In this document: positions 49,434 through 57,287 of the stretch, piece after piece
How positions within the stretch are numbered: position 1 is the stretch's first letter
How the letters are laid out: each line of letters opens with the position of its first letter
NCBI RefSeq assembly: GCF_041929205.1
Contig: NZ_JBHFNT010000071.1
DNA from: Floridanema evergladense
GTDB lineage: Bacteria > Cyanobacteriota > Cyanobacteriia > Cyanobacteriales > Aerosakkonemataceae
Reading direction: 5' to 3' (one strand)
Length of the DNA stretch: 64,000 bases
Translations under genes and position numbers: made by a program
Notes under the pieces: generated by a model
Told to the model about the DNA's origin: nothing
The model's input: only the letters and a program-made list of their open reading frames with translations
Databases searched by the model: none

Positions 49434-50717
49434 ATGATTCTTAATAATAGACAGGGGCTCGCAAATAAAGTTTCTCAAGCAGAGGGACAACAGGTGGCAC
49501 CAGGAATGGATGCTAATAATCCTTATATGATGGCTGGATTTCAGTTTGGTCAAGTTCGCGAACCCAAAGATATGGCTGAAGAAGCACACAGCAGCGAAAT
49601 CGTACCGAGTCGGGTAGCCAAAATTAAAGTAATTGGTGTTGGTGGCGGTGGCAGCAATGCCGTCAACCGCATGATTGCCAGCAACCTCTCAGGCGTAGAA
49701 TTTTGGGCAATTAATACCGATGCTCAAGCCTTAACTTTATCATCTGCCCCCAGACTCTTGCAAATCGGACAAAAATTAACTCGTGGTCTAGGTGCTGGAG
49801 GTAATCCAGCAGTCGGACAAAAAGCAGCAGAAGAATCTCGCGATGAACTAATAGCTGCTGTTGGTAACGCAGATTTGGTGTTTATCACCGCTGGTATGGG
49901 TGGGGGCACAGGTACTGGTGCAGCAGCTGTTGTAGCTGATATAGCCAAAGAAGCAGGTGCCTTAACAGTAGGTGTGGTGACTCGTCCCTTTTTCTTTGAG
50001 GGCAAGCAACGCATCGGCAAAGCAGAAGAAGGAATTGCGGCACTCCAAAGTCGGGTGGATACGTTGATTATTATTCCTAACGATCGCATCCTCTCCGTAG
50101 TTCCCGAAAATACCCCCCTGCAAGATGCTTTTCGCTCAGCTGATGACATCCTCCGTCAAGGTGTACAAGGCATCTCTGATATCATCACTATCCCTGGATT
50201 AGTAAACGTAGACTTTGCTGATGTCCGGGCAGTTATGGCAGATGCTGGTTCAGCTTTGATGGGCATCGGTGAAGGGTCTGGTAAATCACGGGCTAGTGAA
50301 GCTGCTAGTATGGCAATTTCTTCGCCTTTACTAGAATCCTCTGTGAAAGGCGCTAAAGGTGTAGTATTCAACATTACTGGTGGAAGCGACCTCACCTTAC
50401 ATGAAGTTAACACTGCTGCTGGAATTATTTACGACGTTGTTGACCCCAACGCGAACATCATCTTTGGCGCAGTAATTGATGACAAGATGCAAGGTGAAGT
50501 TAGGATCACCGTAATTGCTACCGGGTTTAGTGGGGAAGCTCAGTCACTAACGGCTCAGCAAGCACGAACTACTACCCAACAAAATCAGCCAGTAATTAAA
50601 CCCGCACCTGCGGTTAATGTGAGAATTGAACCAGAAAGACCACAACCACCATTACAACCACCTGGATTAGATATTCCAGAGTTTCTCCGCAGAAATCGAA
50701 CCAAGAAAGACAACTAA
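49434..50717 (+). CDS. ftsZ: Cell division GTPase FtsZ
   Basis: Tubulin-like Z-ring protein, 427 residues from the ATG at 49434; an in-frame TTG at 49407 would add nine residues. Core motifs are intact: KVIGVGGGGSNAVNRMI, the tubulin signature GGGTGTGAA, T7-loop region NVDFADVRAVMADAG and TGGSDLTLHEV. The N-terminal extension of about 60 residues before the GTPase core is typical of cyanobacteria. The C-terminus ends in LDIPEFLRRNR, the conserved partner-binding peptide. Confidence 0.97.
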   Translation: MILNNRQGLANKVSQAEGQQVAPGMDANNPYMMAGFQFGQVREPKDMAEEAHSSEIVPSRVAKIKVIGVGGGGSNAVNRMIASNLSGVEFWAINTDAQALTLSSAPRLLQIGQKLTRGLGAGGNPAVGQKAAEESRDELIAAVGNADLVFITAGMGGGTGTGAAAVVADIAKEAGALTVGVVTRPFFFEGKQRIGKAEEGIAALQSRVDTLIIIPNDRILSVVPENTPLQDAFRSADDILRQGVQGISDIITIPGLVNVDFADVRAVMADAGSALMGIGEGSGKSRASEAASMAISSPLLESSVKGAKGVVFNITGGSDLTLHEVNTAAGIIYDVVDPNANIIFGAVIDDKMQGEVRITVIATGFSGEAQSLTAQQARTTTQQNQPVIKPAPAVNVRIEPERPQPPLQPPGLDIPEFLRRNRTKKDN

Positions 50718-50952
50718 AATTGTTGATCTTGAAGTTTGCGATCGAGAACCTACCTTGTTTGAGTTTTCGCTGGTGCGAGAAGGCTGAAGGAGAGATGGCT
50801 TTTAGGTTTAACTTTTCAGAAGTTCTCAACTCGGTTACACTGCCATGTCGCACTAGCAATTTCACAAGGGAAAAACCCTGGCTGAAAGTTAGAAAAAAAT
50901 TACAGGAGTTGGGTCGATCGACCAACCTCAAACATTTTCAATTTCCTCCGGT

Positions 50953-51780
50953 ATGACCAGAGAAACTGCATTGATTGTACCAGTAGCATTGACGATCGCA
51001 GGTTCAGATAGTGGCGGCGGAGCCGGGATACAAGCAGATTTAAGGACTTTTGCCTTTCACTGCGTTCACGGAACCAGCGCCATTACCTGTGTAACCGCCC
51101 AAAATACTTTAGGGGTAAACCGGGTCGATGCCCTGCCTGCGGCAGCTGTAGTGGCGCAAATTCAGGCAGTAATAGCAGATATCGGGGTGCAAGCTACAAA
51201 AACTGGAATGTTGCTCGATCGAGAGATTATTCAGGCTGTAGCTCAACAGGTAAGAGAGTTAAAAATTGCCAATTTGGTAGTTGACCCGGTAATGGTATCT
51301 CGCACTGGCGCTCAGTTAATCGATGATGCAGCAGTGGTTAGTTTGCGAGAGCAGTTAATTCCCCAAGCAACAATTGTGACTCCCAATCGTTACGAGGCAC
51401 AAATACTCGGCGGTTTGGCAGTGGAAAGTTTAGCCGATATGCAGGAAGCGGCGCGACGGATTCACCAATTAGGGGCGCAAGCAGTTTTGGTCAAGGGTGG
51501 TGGAATGTTGGGAGAGTTGCGGGGTGTGGATGTTTGGTTTGATGGTCAGCAGCTGTTGACTTTGACGACATCGATGGTGGAGACAACTAATACTCATGGC
51601 ACTGGTTGTACTTTAGCAGCTGCGATCGCCGCTAATTTAGCCAAAGGAAAAGATTTATTAACCGCAGTGCAATTAGCTAAAGATTATGTTACTACTGCGT
51701 TAAAGTACGCCCTGAGTATTGGTAAAGGTCAAGGGCCAGTGGGACACTTCTTTCCCCTGTTAGCCAAAACCATCGAGTGA
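50953..51780 (+). CDS. thiD: Hydroxymethylpyrimidine/phosphomethylpyrimidine kinase ThiD
   Basis: Phosphorylates HMP and HMP-P for thiamine synthesis. 275 residues, ribokinase-like. Motifs: TIAGSDSGGGAGIQADLRTF near the N-terminus, VDPVMVSRTGAQL, VTPNRYEAQIL, VLVKGGG and the anion hole THGTGCTLAAAIAANLAKG with catalytic Asp-equivalent Cys/Gly region. Full length. It stands alone, 235 bp after ftsZ, with no other thi gene in the window. Confidence 0.94.
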   Translation: MTRETALIVPVALTIAGSDSGGGAGIQADLRTFAFHCVHGTSAITCVTAQNTLGVNRVDALPAAAVVAQIQAVIADIGVQATKTGMLLDREIIQAVAQQVRELKIANLVVDPVMVSRTGAQLIDDAAVVSLREQLIPQATIVTPNRYEAQILGGLAVESLADMQEAARRIHQLGAQAVLVKGGGMLGELRGVDVWFDGQQLLTLTTSMVETTNTHGTGCTLAAAIAANLAKGKDLLTAVQLAKDYVTTALKYALSIGKGQGPVGHFFPLLAKTIE

Positions 51781-51940
51781 TAAAAACAAATTTATGGAAT
51801 CGATCGCGGTTATGCTATCCTGATTGGGACTAGATTTTAGGCATAGTTGAAATCTAAGCAATTAAGCTTAGTCGCATTAGTCGCAAAATTGTAAAACAGG
51901 TTGCCGCTGGCTGACCTAACTTTAAGTTAGAGCAAAACTT

Positions 51941-52543
51941 ATGATGCCAAATTTCAATCCCAAGCAACCCCACCAAAATGCGGGAAATAGCGGTCAGAAT
52001 GTCCCTACATCAGCTGGAAACAATGCTCGTTCAGTGCCAATTTCAATTTATCGCGAACTAGCAGCAGAGTTGCAAGCGACAAGGGTAATGCTGGAATCAT
52101 TGAATAACCAAAATCAGCTGTTGCAAGAACAAAATCAACAATTGCGCCGGGAAATTGAAAAGGTGGTTCATTCGGCTCTATATCTCAAGCAGTTAGCTGA
52201 TGCTTCAGGTTCGGGAATTCGTCAAGCTGATTTTATTCATCCAGAAATGCGATCGGAATCGATTGATATATCTTATCTGCGACAATTGAATAAGACTCAG
52301 CCCAATCCAGCATTAAATCCATCAATGGGAGTAGAAGCCTTTGACGATGGAGAGCCAATAATGCCCATCTTTCAAGAAAAGTTAGTGACCGAACAAGTCC
52401 AAGGACGTTATCGGCGAAATAGTCAATTAGACCGCGATGCAGAAATTAATGGTTGGTGGTTGACATTGGCGATCGTCTTAATTGTAGTCACAGCTTTTTC
52501 AGCTGGCTATTTATTTATACGCCCACTTTTGATTAAAAGATAA
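51941..52543 (+). CDS. Coiled-coil, single-span membrane protein of unknown function
   Basis: A 200-residue protein. A disordered Asn/Gln/Pro-rich N-terminus (1-35) is followed by a strong coiled coil at about 40-85 (ELAAELQATRVMLESLNNQNQLLQEQNQQLRREIEK cut here for length: key heptads L/L/L), a middle linker, and a C-terminal transmembrane helix (LTLAIVLIVVTAFSAGYLFI) followed by RPLLIKR. Tail-anchored topology is likely. It resembles conserved cyanobacterial hypotheticals; no function is assigned. Confidence 0.72.
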   Translation: MMPNFNPKQPHQNAGNSGQNVPTSAGNNARSVPISIYRELAAELQATRVMLESLNNQNQLLQEQNQQLRREIEKVVHSALYLKQLADASGSGIRQADFIHPEMRSESIDISYLRQLNKTQPNPALNPSMGVEAFDDGEPIMPIFQEKLVTEQVQGRYRRNSQLDRDAEINGWWLTLAIVLIVVTAFSAGYLFIRPLLIKR

Positions 52544-52564
52544 TTTTTAGTAGCTATTAGCTAG

Positions 52565-52687
52565 TTAGGATTGGGTTTCTTTGGGTGTAATCGTGAGTTG
52601 GAAACCCAGTTCATTCAGTAATTGTACGATTCGGTAGTTTGGAATCGAGTATTCATTTAAATTTTTTCTCTTCCTGAGAAATCCCAC
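52565..52687 (-). pseudogene. Possible remnant of a small regulator or antitoxin gene
   Basis: A 40-codon minus-strand frame bounded upstream by two in-frame stop codons reads with a protein-like ending (IPNYRIVQLLNELGFQLTIT...). The end resembles the C-terminus of small HTH/antitoxin proteins (a '...LL..LG..L.I.PK' pattern), but the DNA-binding part is missing. A GTG at 52685 could start it. It is a weak call; a chance frame is quite possible. Confidence 0.22.
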
Positions 52688-52740
52688 AAAAGTTTATTAA
52701 TCAATTGTGATATCTGTTTTTAGACTTTTCCACCCGTACT

Positions 52741-53874
52741 TCAGAGGGAAACAGCAACGACACGAAATCCATAATACCTATACTTACCATCCAACTCATC
52801 CCCATCGCGAAAGGCGCTGCGACAAGCCCAGGGGAAGCTATACCAAGAACCTCCACGTATCAATCGGTTTTGATTATCTTGATTATCTCCCCCTTGCCAA
52901 ACTCTGCCATCAGAAGGTGCGCCACGATAATTTTCATGCCAAGGATCGGTGCACCATTCCCAAACATTGCCGTGCATATCGTAAAGTCCAAAAGCATTTG
53001 GTGGAAAACTCCCTACATTAGTTGTTTGTCGCCGAAAAATTCCTCTTGGTGCGGAATCATAAGTATAATTTCCGTTGTAATTAACCAAATTGGGAGTAAT
53101 TGTTTTGCCGAAATAGAAAGGTGTAGTTGTTCTGGCGCGACAAGCATATTCCCATTCAGCTTCGCTAGGTAAACGGTAAGTTTTTCCGGTTTTTTGAGAA
53201 AGTCGGGCGCAAAATTCCTGTATTTCGTTCCAACTTACTTGTTCTACAGGTCGATTTGCACCTTTAAAGTAAGCTGGATTAGCTTGCAAAGGTATTTTAA
53301 TTTTTGGTAATGAAGCAACAGCTTGCCATTGAGCTTGAGTTACTGGATATTTCCCCATAAAAAAAGATGCCACAGTTACTTTACGCTGTGGCTGTTCGTT
53401 GCTATTACTTTCTTTCTCCGTGTTTGGCGCACCCATGAGAAAAGTACCGCCAGGAATCGATACCATTTCTAAAGTTACATTATTAATATTTTCTTTAAAA
53501 AAAATTGCTTCTCTGTTGCGGCGATTAATGATTTCACCCTTAGCATTTACCGTCACAACTTCAAAGGAAAATTTACTTAAATTATTCGCAGGCGTTGCAG
53601 GTTTTGTAGGTGAACGTGAGATAGGAGTGGGAGTTGGTGATTCAGTTTCAGGTGAGATAGGAGTGGGAGTTGGTGATTCAGTTTCAGGTGAGTTAGGTAG
53701 AGAACGAGATTTTTCAGTTTCACCTGATTGATTAGCAAATAAAAACTTGTATACAATAACTCCAATTAATCCCAAACTAGTAAATCCAGCAAATTGCAGA
53801 AATTTGCGACGAGTTTTTGATGAAGTCGAAGGCGGTGGTTGCATTTTGTAAATATCCAAATCAAAATCAGGCAA
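52741..53874 (-). CDS. Formylglycine-generating-enzyme-like (SUMF1) domain protein
   Basis: A 377-residue protein. An N-terminal transmembrane helix or signal at about 22-45 (FLQFAGFTSLGLIGVIVYKFLF) is followed by a Pro/Thr/Glu linker with a 12-residue repeat. The FGE-sulfatase domain from about residue 130 shows VSIPGGTFLMGAP, PVEQVSWNEIQEFC, RLPSEAEWEYACRA, NVWEWCTDPW and RGGSWYSFPWACRS. Many cyanobacterial members lack the copper-binding Cys pair and act as binding modules; the two Cys needed for FGE catalysis are not clear here, so enzymatic activity is uncertain. Confidence 0.85.
   Translation of the reverse strand: MPDFDLDIYKMQPPPSTSSKTRRKFLQFAGFTSLGLIGVIVYKFLFANQSGETEKSRSLPNSPETESPTPTPISPETESPTPTPISRSPTKPATPANNLSKFSFEVVTVNAKGEIINRRNREAIFFKENINNVTLEMVSIPGGTFLMGAPNTEKESNSNEQPQRKVTVASFFMGKYPVTQAQWQAVASLPKIKIPLQANPAYFKGANRPVEQVSWNEIQEFCARLSQKTGKTYRLPSEAEWEYACRARTTTPFYFGKTITPNLVNYNGNYTYDSAPRGIFRRQTTNVGSFPPNAFGLYDMHGNVWEWCTDPWHENYRGAPSDGRVWQGGDNQDNQNRLIRGGSWYSFPWACRSAFRDGDELDGKYRYYGFRVVAVSL
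53618..53689. repeat. 36-bp direct repeat x2 in the FGE-like linker
   Basis: Two identical tandem 36-bp units (53618-53653 and 53654-53689) encode a duplicated 12-residue ETESPTPTPISP segment in the flexible linker. It is a length-variable site. Confidence 0.85.
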
Positions 53875-53904
53875 CCGTGCAGTTAATTTTTACTATTTTA
53901 AGTT

Positions 53905-54135
53905 TTAAGAATCGATCGCCTGAAAAGATTTTACCTCTAAAATTGGGCCGATCATGGCAATACTCATCACATCTTCGCGGACTTCGCCTTTAACTTCAAC
54001 TTTCAAGCCATTTTTGAGCATTTCTTTCGGGGAAGCTTGGTAAATTTCGTAAGTTTCGCCATTATCGGTGACTAATGCCCAAGTGCCTGTGCCTATGGGT
54101 TTACGTTCGATAACACCTTTAACAGTAATACTCAT
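53905..54135 (-). CDS. Small OB-fold-like protein
   Basis: A 76-residue soluble protein. The pattern ITVKGVIERKPIGTGTWALVTDNGETYEIYQ ... KVEVKGEVREDV ... VKSF resembles a single OB-type barrel. No signal or catalytic motif. It is well formed, and codon use matches neighbours. It lies 30 bp upstream of the FGE-like gene and 128 bp downstream of the subtilase on the same strand. Function unknown. Confidence 0.7.
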   Translation of the reverse strand: MSITVKGVIERKPIGTGTWALVTDNGETYEIYQASPKEMLKNGLKVEVKGEVREDVMSIAMIGPILEVKSFQAIDS

Positions 54136-54139
54136 GGTA

Positions 54140-54266
54140 GTTTTGAGTTTTGAGTTTTGAGTTTTGAGTTGGGGAGAGTTGGGGGGAGTTGGGGGGAGTG
54201 AGAGAGTTTTGAGTGAATAAATTCCCCTTGTCCCCTTGTCTGCCAGTCCCCAGTCCCCAGTCCCTA
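54140..54266. repeat. Heptamer repeats (GTTTTGA x4, GTTGGGG and CCCAGTC groups)
   Basis: Four perfect GTTTTGA heptamers (54140-54167), then irregular GTTGGGGGGA units (to about 54200), and CCCAGTC heptamers at 54241-54266. They fill the gap between the OB-like gene and the subtilase. Confidence 0.85.
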
Positions 54267-56036
54267 TACTGCGTTACGCTGCTTTTCATCCTTCATTGCT
54301 AAGCGGGCGAGTCCGAAGCAAAGTAAGGCGTTGATGATGAGGAAAGTTCTGGCGATCGTACCATCTCCCAACCATAATAAACCAGGATCGACGATCGCAT
54401 TCACCGCCAAACAAGAAGCAACACCCAAACTCGAACCAATAGCAAACCATTTCCAGCTAGGATGTCCTAACAACAAAGCAACTAAAACCACAGGAATTAA
54501 CACGCTTGCCAAAATGGGATTTAACAGCGTTCCTCCGGTAATTGCATTGCCCATTTCAGGAATCGAACTACCCATAACACGGAAAGGCCATTGGGGTAAA
54601 TCGAAGACGTAGAAACCTCGTAAGAAGAACAGTCCAGAACTACCAAAAATTAAACCACTACCCAGCGACCAACTCCAAATCGGTAAATAGTTCCGCAAAA
54701 ACCAAGCTAACAAATAAGAACCAAGTACCATTGCAATTTTCGGTAGAAGTGCGACTGCGCCACCATCGAACCAAAAACGTAAATTCAGATAACCATTCTC
54801 TCTTAACCAGCGGAAGAAGTCGCGGAAAGTTATTTGTCCCTTCAAAGCCAGTTTAACAGCGCTAGCCGCATCCAAATGTCCTGCGCCAAAATGGTTTAAA
54901 GGGTCTTCTTGAACCTTGCGAACGGACTGGATTAAAACTTCCCGAATTTCATCTGGTGTTTCCACACCGCTTGCTTTCACCATTGCAGCGACAGCAGCAA
55001 CGTGGGGAGATGCCATACTAGTTCCTTGTAAACCAGCAAAGGTGGAAGCGCCTGTTTCAGGATCGATCGTTTCTTGTAAAATTTGACCGTCTTTACTACC
55101 ACCAGGGGCAGAAATATCCACACCTGCACCAAAGTTAGAGTAAGGGGCTTTTTCTCCAGAAGGGCCTGTAGCCGCTACGCTAATCACATGAGGATAACGG
55201 GCGGGATAAGATGCGGAGTTGCGGTTTTCGTTTCCAGCTGCGGCAACAACTACCACCCCTTTATGGTAAGCATAGTCTACAGCTTCTTCTAATACTTGGC
55301 TTTCACCAGCACCACCTAAACTTAAGTTGATCGCATCTGCACCGTTATCGGCTGCAAACCTGATAGCTTCAGCAATATCTGCAACTGTACCACCGCCATA
55401 AGCACTTAATACTTTTAGCGGCATAATGCTGGCTTCATAAGCGACTCCAGCTACACCATAGTTATTATTGGTAGATTGAGCAACTGTACCTGCAACGTGA
55501 GTACCATGTCCGTTGTCGTCGGTTGCATCTTCTTTGTCGTTAACAAAATCGTAGCCTTTAACAAATTTGGTTTGTTCCAAGTCGGGAACGACAGTAACGC
55601 CTGTGTCGATAACAGCGACAGTCATTCCTGCGCCTTTGGTTTCTTCCCAAGCTGACTCGACGTTAATGCTGCGTAAGTTCCACTGCTTTGTATAGTCGGG
55701 GTCGTTAGGTACTTCAAAGGCTTTATATTCGTAATTTGGCTCAATAGTTTCAGTTTTTTTACCAATTTCCGACTTTCTCAAGGCTTTGAGTAAGTTTTCG
55801 TCGCCCTTAACAATATATACGTTGTCTTTAGTGGAAAATTCGCTGTTTAGGCGAGGGGAAACTTTGTATTGTTGGGAAATTGTTTCTAAACTACTGGTAA
55901 TTTGGGCTGCGGGTATATCCTCCCGAAAGTCCAAAACAATAGAATCGTAAGTGCCTTGGTTTGCTAACCCTTTAAAATTAGAGAGTGCCCAAACCAAACC
56001 GACGGCAAATAAGCAAATTAAGAAAAGCTTTCTCAT
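54264..56036 (-). CDS. Membrane-anchored subtilisin-like serine protease (S8)
   Basis: A 590-residue protein. An N-terminal signal or anchor (residues 3-20) and an I9-like propeptide (about 28-105) precede the S8 domain. The catalytic triad is complete: D144 in AVIDTGV, H177 in DNGHGTH and S340 in GTSMASPH, with oxyanion N269. Residues about 410-590 hold at least four hydrophobic helices, with a DFFRWLRENGYLNLRFW linker before them. Most S8 proteases lack such a membrane tail, so this enzyme probably stays at the membrane. Substrate unknown. Confidence 0.9.
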   Translation of the reverse strand: MRKLFLICLFAVGLVWALSNFKGLANQGTYDSIVLDFREDIPAAQITSSLETISQQYKVSPRLNSEFSTKDNVYIVKGDENLLKALRKSEIGKKTETIEPNYEYKAFEVPNDPDYTKQWNLRSINVESAWEETKGAGMTVAVIDTGVTVVPDLEQTKFVKGYDFVNDKEDATDDNGHGTHVAGTVAQSTNNNYGVAGVAYEASIMPLKVLSAYGGGTVADIAEAIRFAADNGADAINLSLGGAGESQVLEEAVDYAYHKGVVVVAAAGNENRNSASYPARYPHVISVAATGPSGEKAPYSNFGAGVDISAPGGSKDGQILQETIDPETGASTFAGLQGTSMASPHVAAVAAMVKASGVETPDEIREVLIQSVRKVQEDPLNHFGAGHLDAASAVKLALKGQITFRDFFRWLRENGYLNLRFWFDGGAVALLPKIAMVLGSYLLAWFLRNYLPIWSWSLGSGLIFGSSGLFFLRGFYVFDLPQWPFRVMGSSIPEMGNAITGGTLLNPILASVLIPVVLVALLLGHPSWKWFAIGSSLGVASCLAVNAIVDPGLLWLGDGTIARTFLIINALLCFGLARLAMKDEKQRNAV

Positions 56037-56085
56037 GTGAAACCGCCAGGAGTAGCGTTAATGTAATCACCAAGATAACTCATGG

Positions 56086-56170
56086 TGGGGGGGATTGGGG
56101 ATTGGGGACTGGGGATTGGGGATTGGGGATTGGGGACTGGGGATTGGGGATTGGGGACTGGGGACTGGGA
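56086..56170. repeat. STRR heptamers (GGGGATT/GGGGACT), about 11 units
   Basis: The longest heptamer array in the window, starting in the 5' leader of the subtilase gene. It is inverted relative to the block at 56324-56361, so the two could fold together around the 153-bp gap. Confidence 0.9.
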
Positions 56171-56323
56171 AACATAGCAATTATTTAATCTGTAAACTCC
56201 TCTCTTTCTTCTTTCCTTCGTGTCCTTCGTGTCTTCGTGGTTCAAAAAAAATCTTTGTCACAAATCGATAAGATTGCTATAAATTTAAAATTAAAAGGGA
56301 GCAAAAGAAGAATATAAATTTCT

Positions 56324-56361
56324 CCCAGTCCCCAGTCCCCAGTCCCCAGTCCCCAATCCCT
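56324..56361. repeat. STRR heptamers (CCCCAGT/CCCCAAT)
   Basis: Five heptamers ending 7 bp before the next ATG, where they replace any Shine-Dalgarno sequence. Confidence 0.88.
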
Positions 56362-56367
56362 AAAATT

Positions 56368-56781
56368 ATGGAAAGAGGTCTTTTTTGGTTGCCTTTGCTG
56401 GCATTATTTATTTGGTTAGCTTGGGCGGGTTGGAATGAATATCAAAAGTTAGAAGCTTACCGTATTTGGGCCGAAAAGTTCGATCGCGCCAAGTATGATA
56501 TTTATGCTGTGCTTGGGCAAAAGGGTAACGATATAACTTGGGGAAAACCGACGCGCCAGGAACCTGCAAATCTGCGAACTTTTTCGCTTAAAGATGTACA
56601 AGAGATGCGGTTAATTGTGGACGATCGCATATACAATTTAGCAGAACCACCAGAAAAAGGTCGGGCTATTGCTTTGGAGTTCCTATTCTTCAATTCTCTT
56701 AATTCTGTACGAATTCCCTTTACAGAACTTGCTTTAGCTGTGGAATGGGGAAATGCTTTACAGCAAGATTTACCTGGTTAA
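56368..56781 (+). CDS. Single-span membrane protein of unknown function
   Basis: A 137-residue protein with one N-terminal transmembrane helix (GLFWLPLLALFIWLAWAGWN), then a soluble domain (YDIYAVLGQKGNDITWGKPTR...). The pattern VQEMRLIVDDRIYNLAEPPEKGRA suggests a beta-rich domain resembling PH-like or DUF proteins of cyanobacteria. No enzyme motif. The ATG directly follows heptamer repeats. A hairpin lies 15 bp after the stop. Confidence 0.7.
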   Translation: MERGLFWLPLLALFIWLAWAGWNEYQKLEAYRIWAEKFDRAKYDIYAVLGQKGNDITWGKPTRQEPANLRTFSLKDVQEMRLIVDDRIYNLAEPPEKGRAIALEFLFFNSLNSVRIPFTELALAVEWGNALQQDLPG

Positions 56782-56796
56782 TTAATCAACGCAAAA

Positions 56797-56814
56797 AGAG
56801 GACTTTAGTCCTCT
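56797..56814. repeat. Short palindrome AGAGGAC-TTTA-GTCCTCT
   Basis: An 18-bp near-perfect palindrome in the gap between two convergent genes. It may help terminate both, although no T-run follows. Confidence 0.45.
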
Positions 56815-56850
56815 CAACGAACTATTACTATCCAGGGAAGCAATCTAAAA

Positions 56851-57192
56851 TTAATCCTGTCCGGTGACTTTTTCTACAAACGATTTTGCTTCTTGAATTA
56901 TCCCTTTATCTGGTTGAGTTTCTTCGTAAACTTCTAAGTTTTCTTTGTATTCTTCCTCTAAACCATTGGGTTCGTTAAGGACGTTAATTTCCTTATCGTA
57001 AGCTTTTTCCCGTGCGGTTTCTGATTCTTGAGAATTGCCAACTTCTGTTTGCATTGGCTGTCTATAAGTGGGAGCAGCTGCTAAACTATTTTGTGCTGGG
57101 AGTACCAAAATTGATAAACTCAGTAACACTATTAATGTTGAAATCAAAACTTTGTGCAAGGCGTTTTGTAATGTAGAAAAAATATGAAGCAT
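56851..57192 (-). CDS. Small exported, Glu-rich protein of unknown function
   Basis: A 113-residue protein with an N-terminal hydrophobic signal (LISTLIVLLSLSILVLPAQNSLAA). The mature part is short, acidic and mostly helical (EKAYDKEINVLNEP; EEEYKENLEVYEET), ending in IIQEAKSFVEKVTGQD. No Cys in the mature chain. Similar small exported acidic proteins occur widely in cyanobacteria without a known role. Confidence 0.65.
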   Translation of the reverse strand: MLHIFSTLQNALHKVLISTLIVLLSLSILVLPAQNSLAAAPTYRQPMQTEVGNSQESETAREKAYDKEINVLNEPNGLEEEYKENLEVYEETQPDKGIIQEAKSFVEKVTGQD

Positions 57193-57287
57193 ATTAATTG
57201 ACTCCTAATTTTTTTGGTCAAAATTATAGTATTTTTGTTTGAGAAATCTTGCTTCTACCAAAAGGTACATTAAAACTGTCTCAAAAA

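Noticed and set aside
50720..50956. 78-codon frame between ftsZ and thiD
   Set aside because: No similarity recognised, no good ribosome site, and it overlaps the start of thiD.
52707..53172. Plus-strand frames antisense to the FGE-like gene
   Set aside because: They lie opposite a well-supported coding region and show no recognisable protein features.
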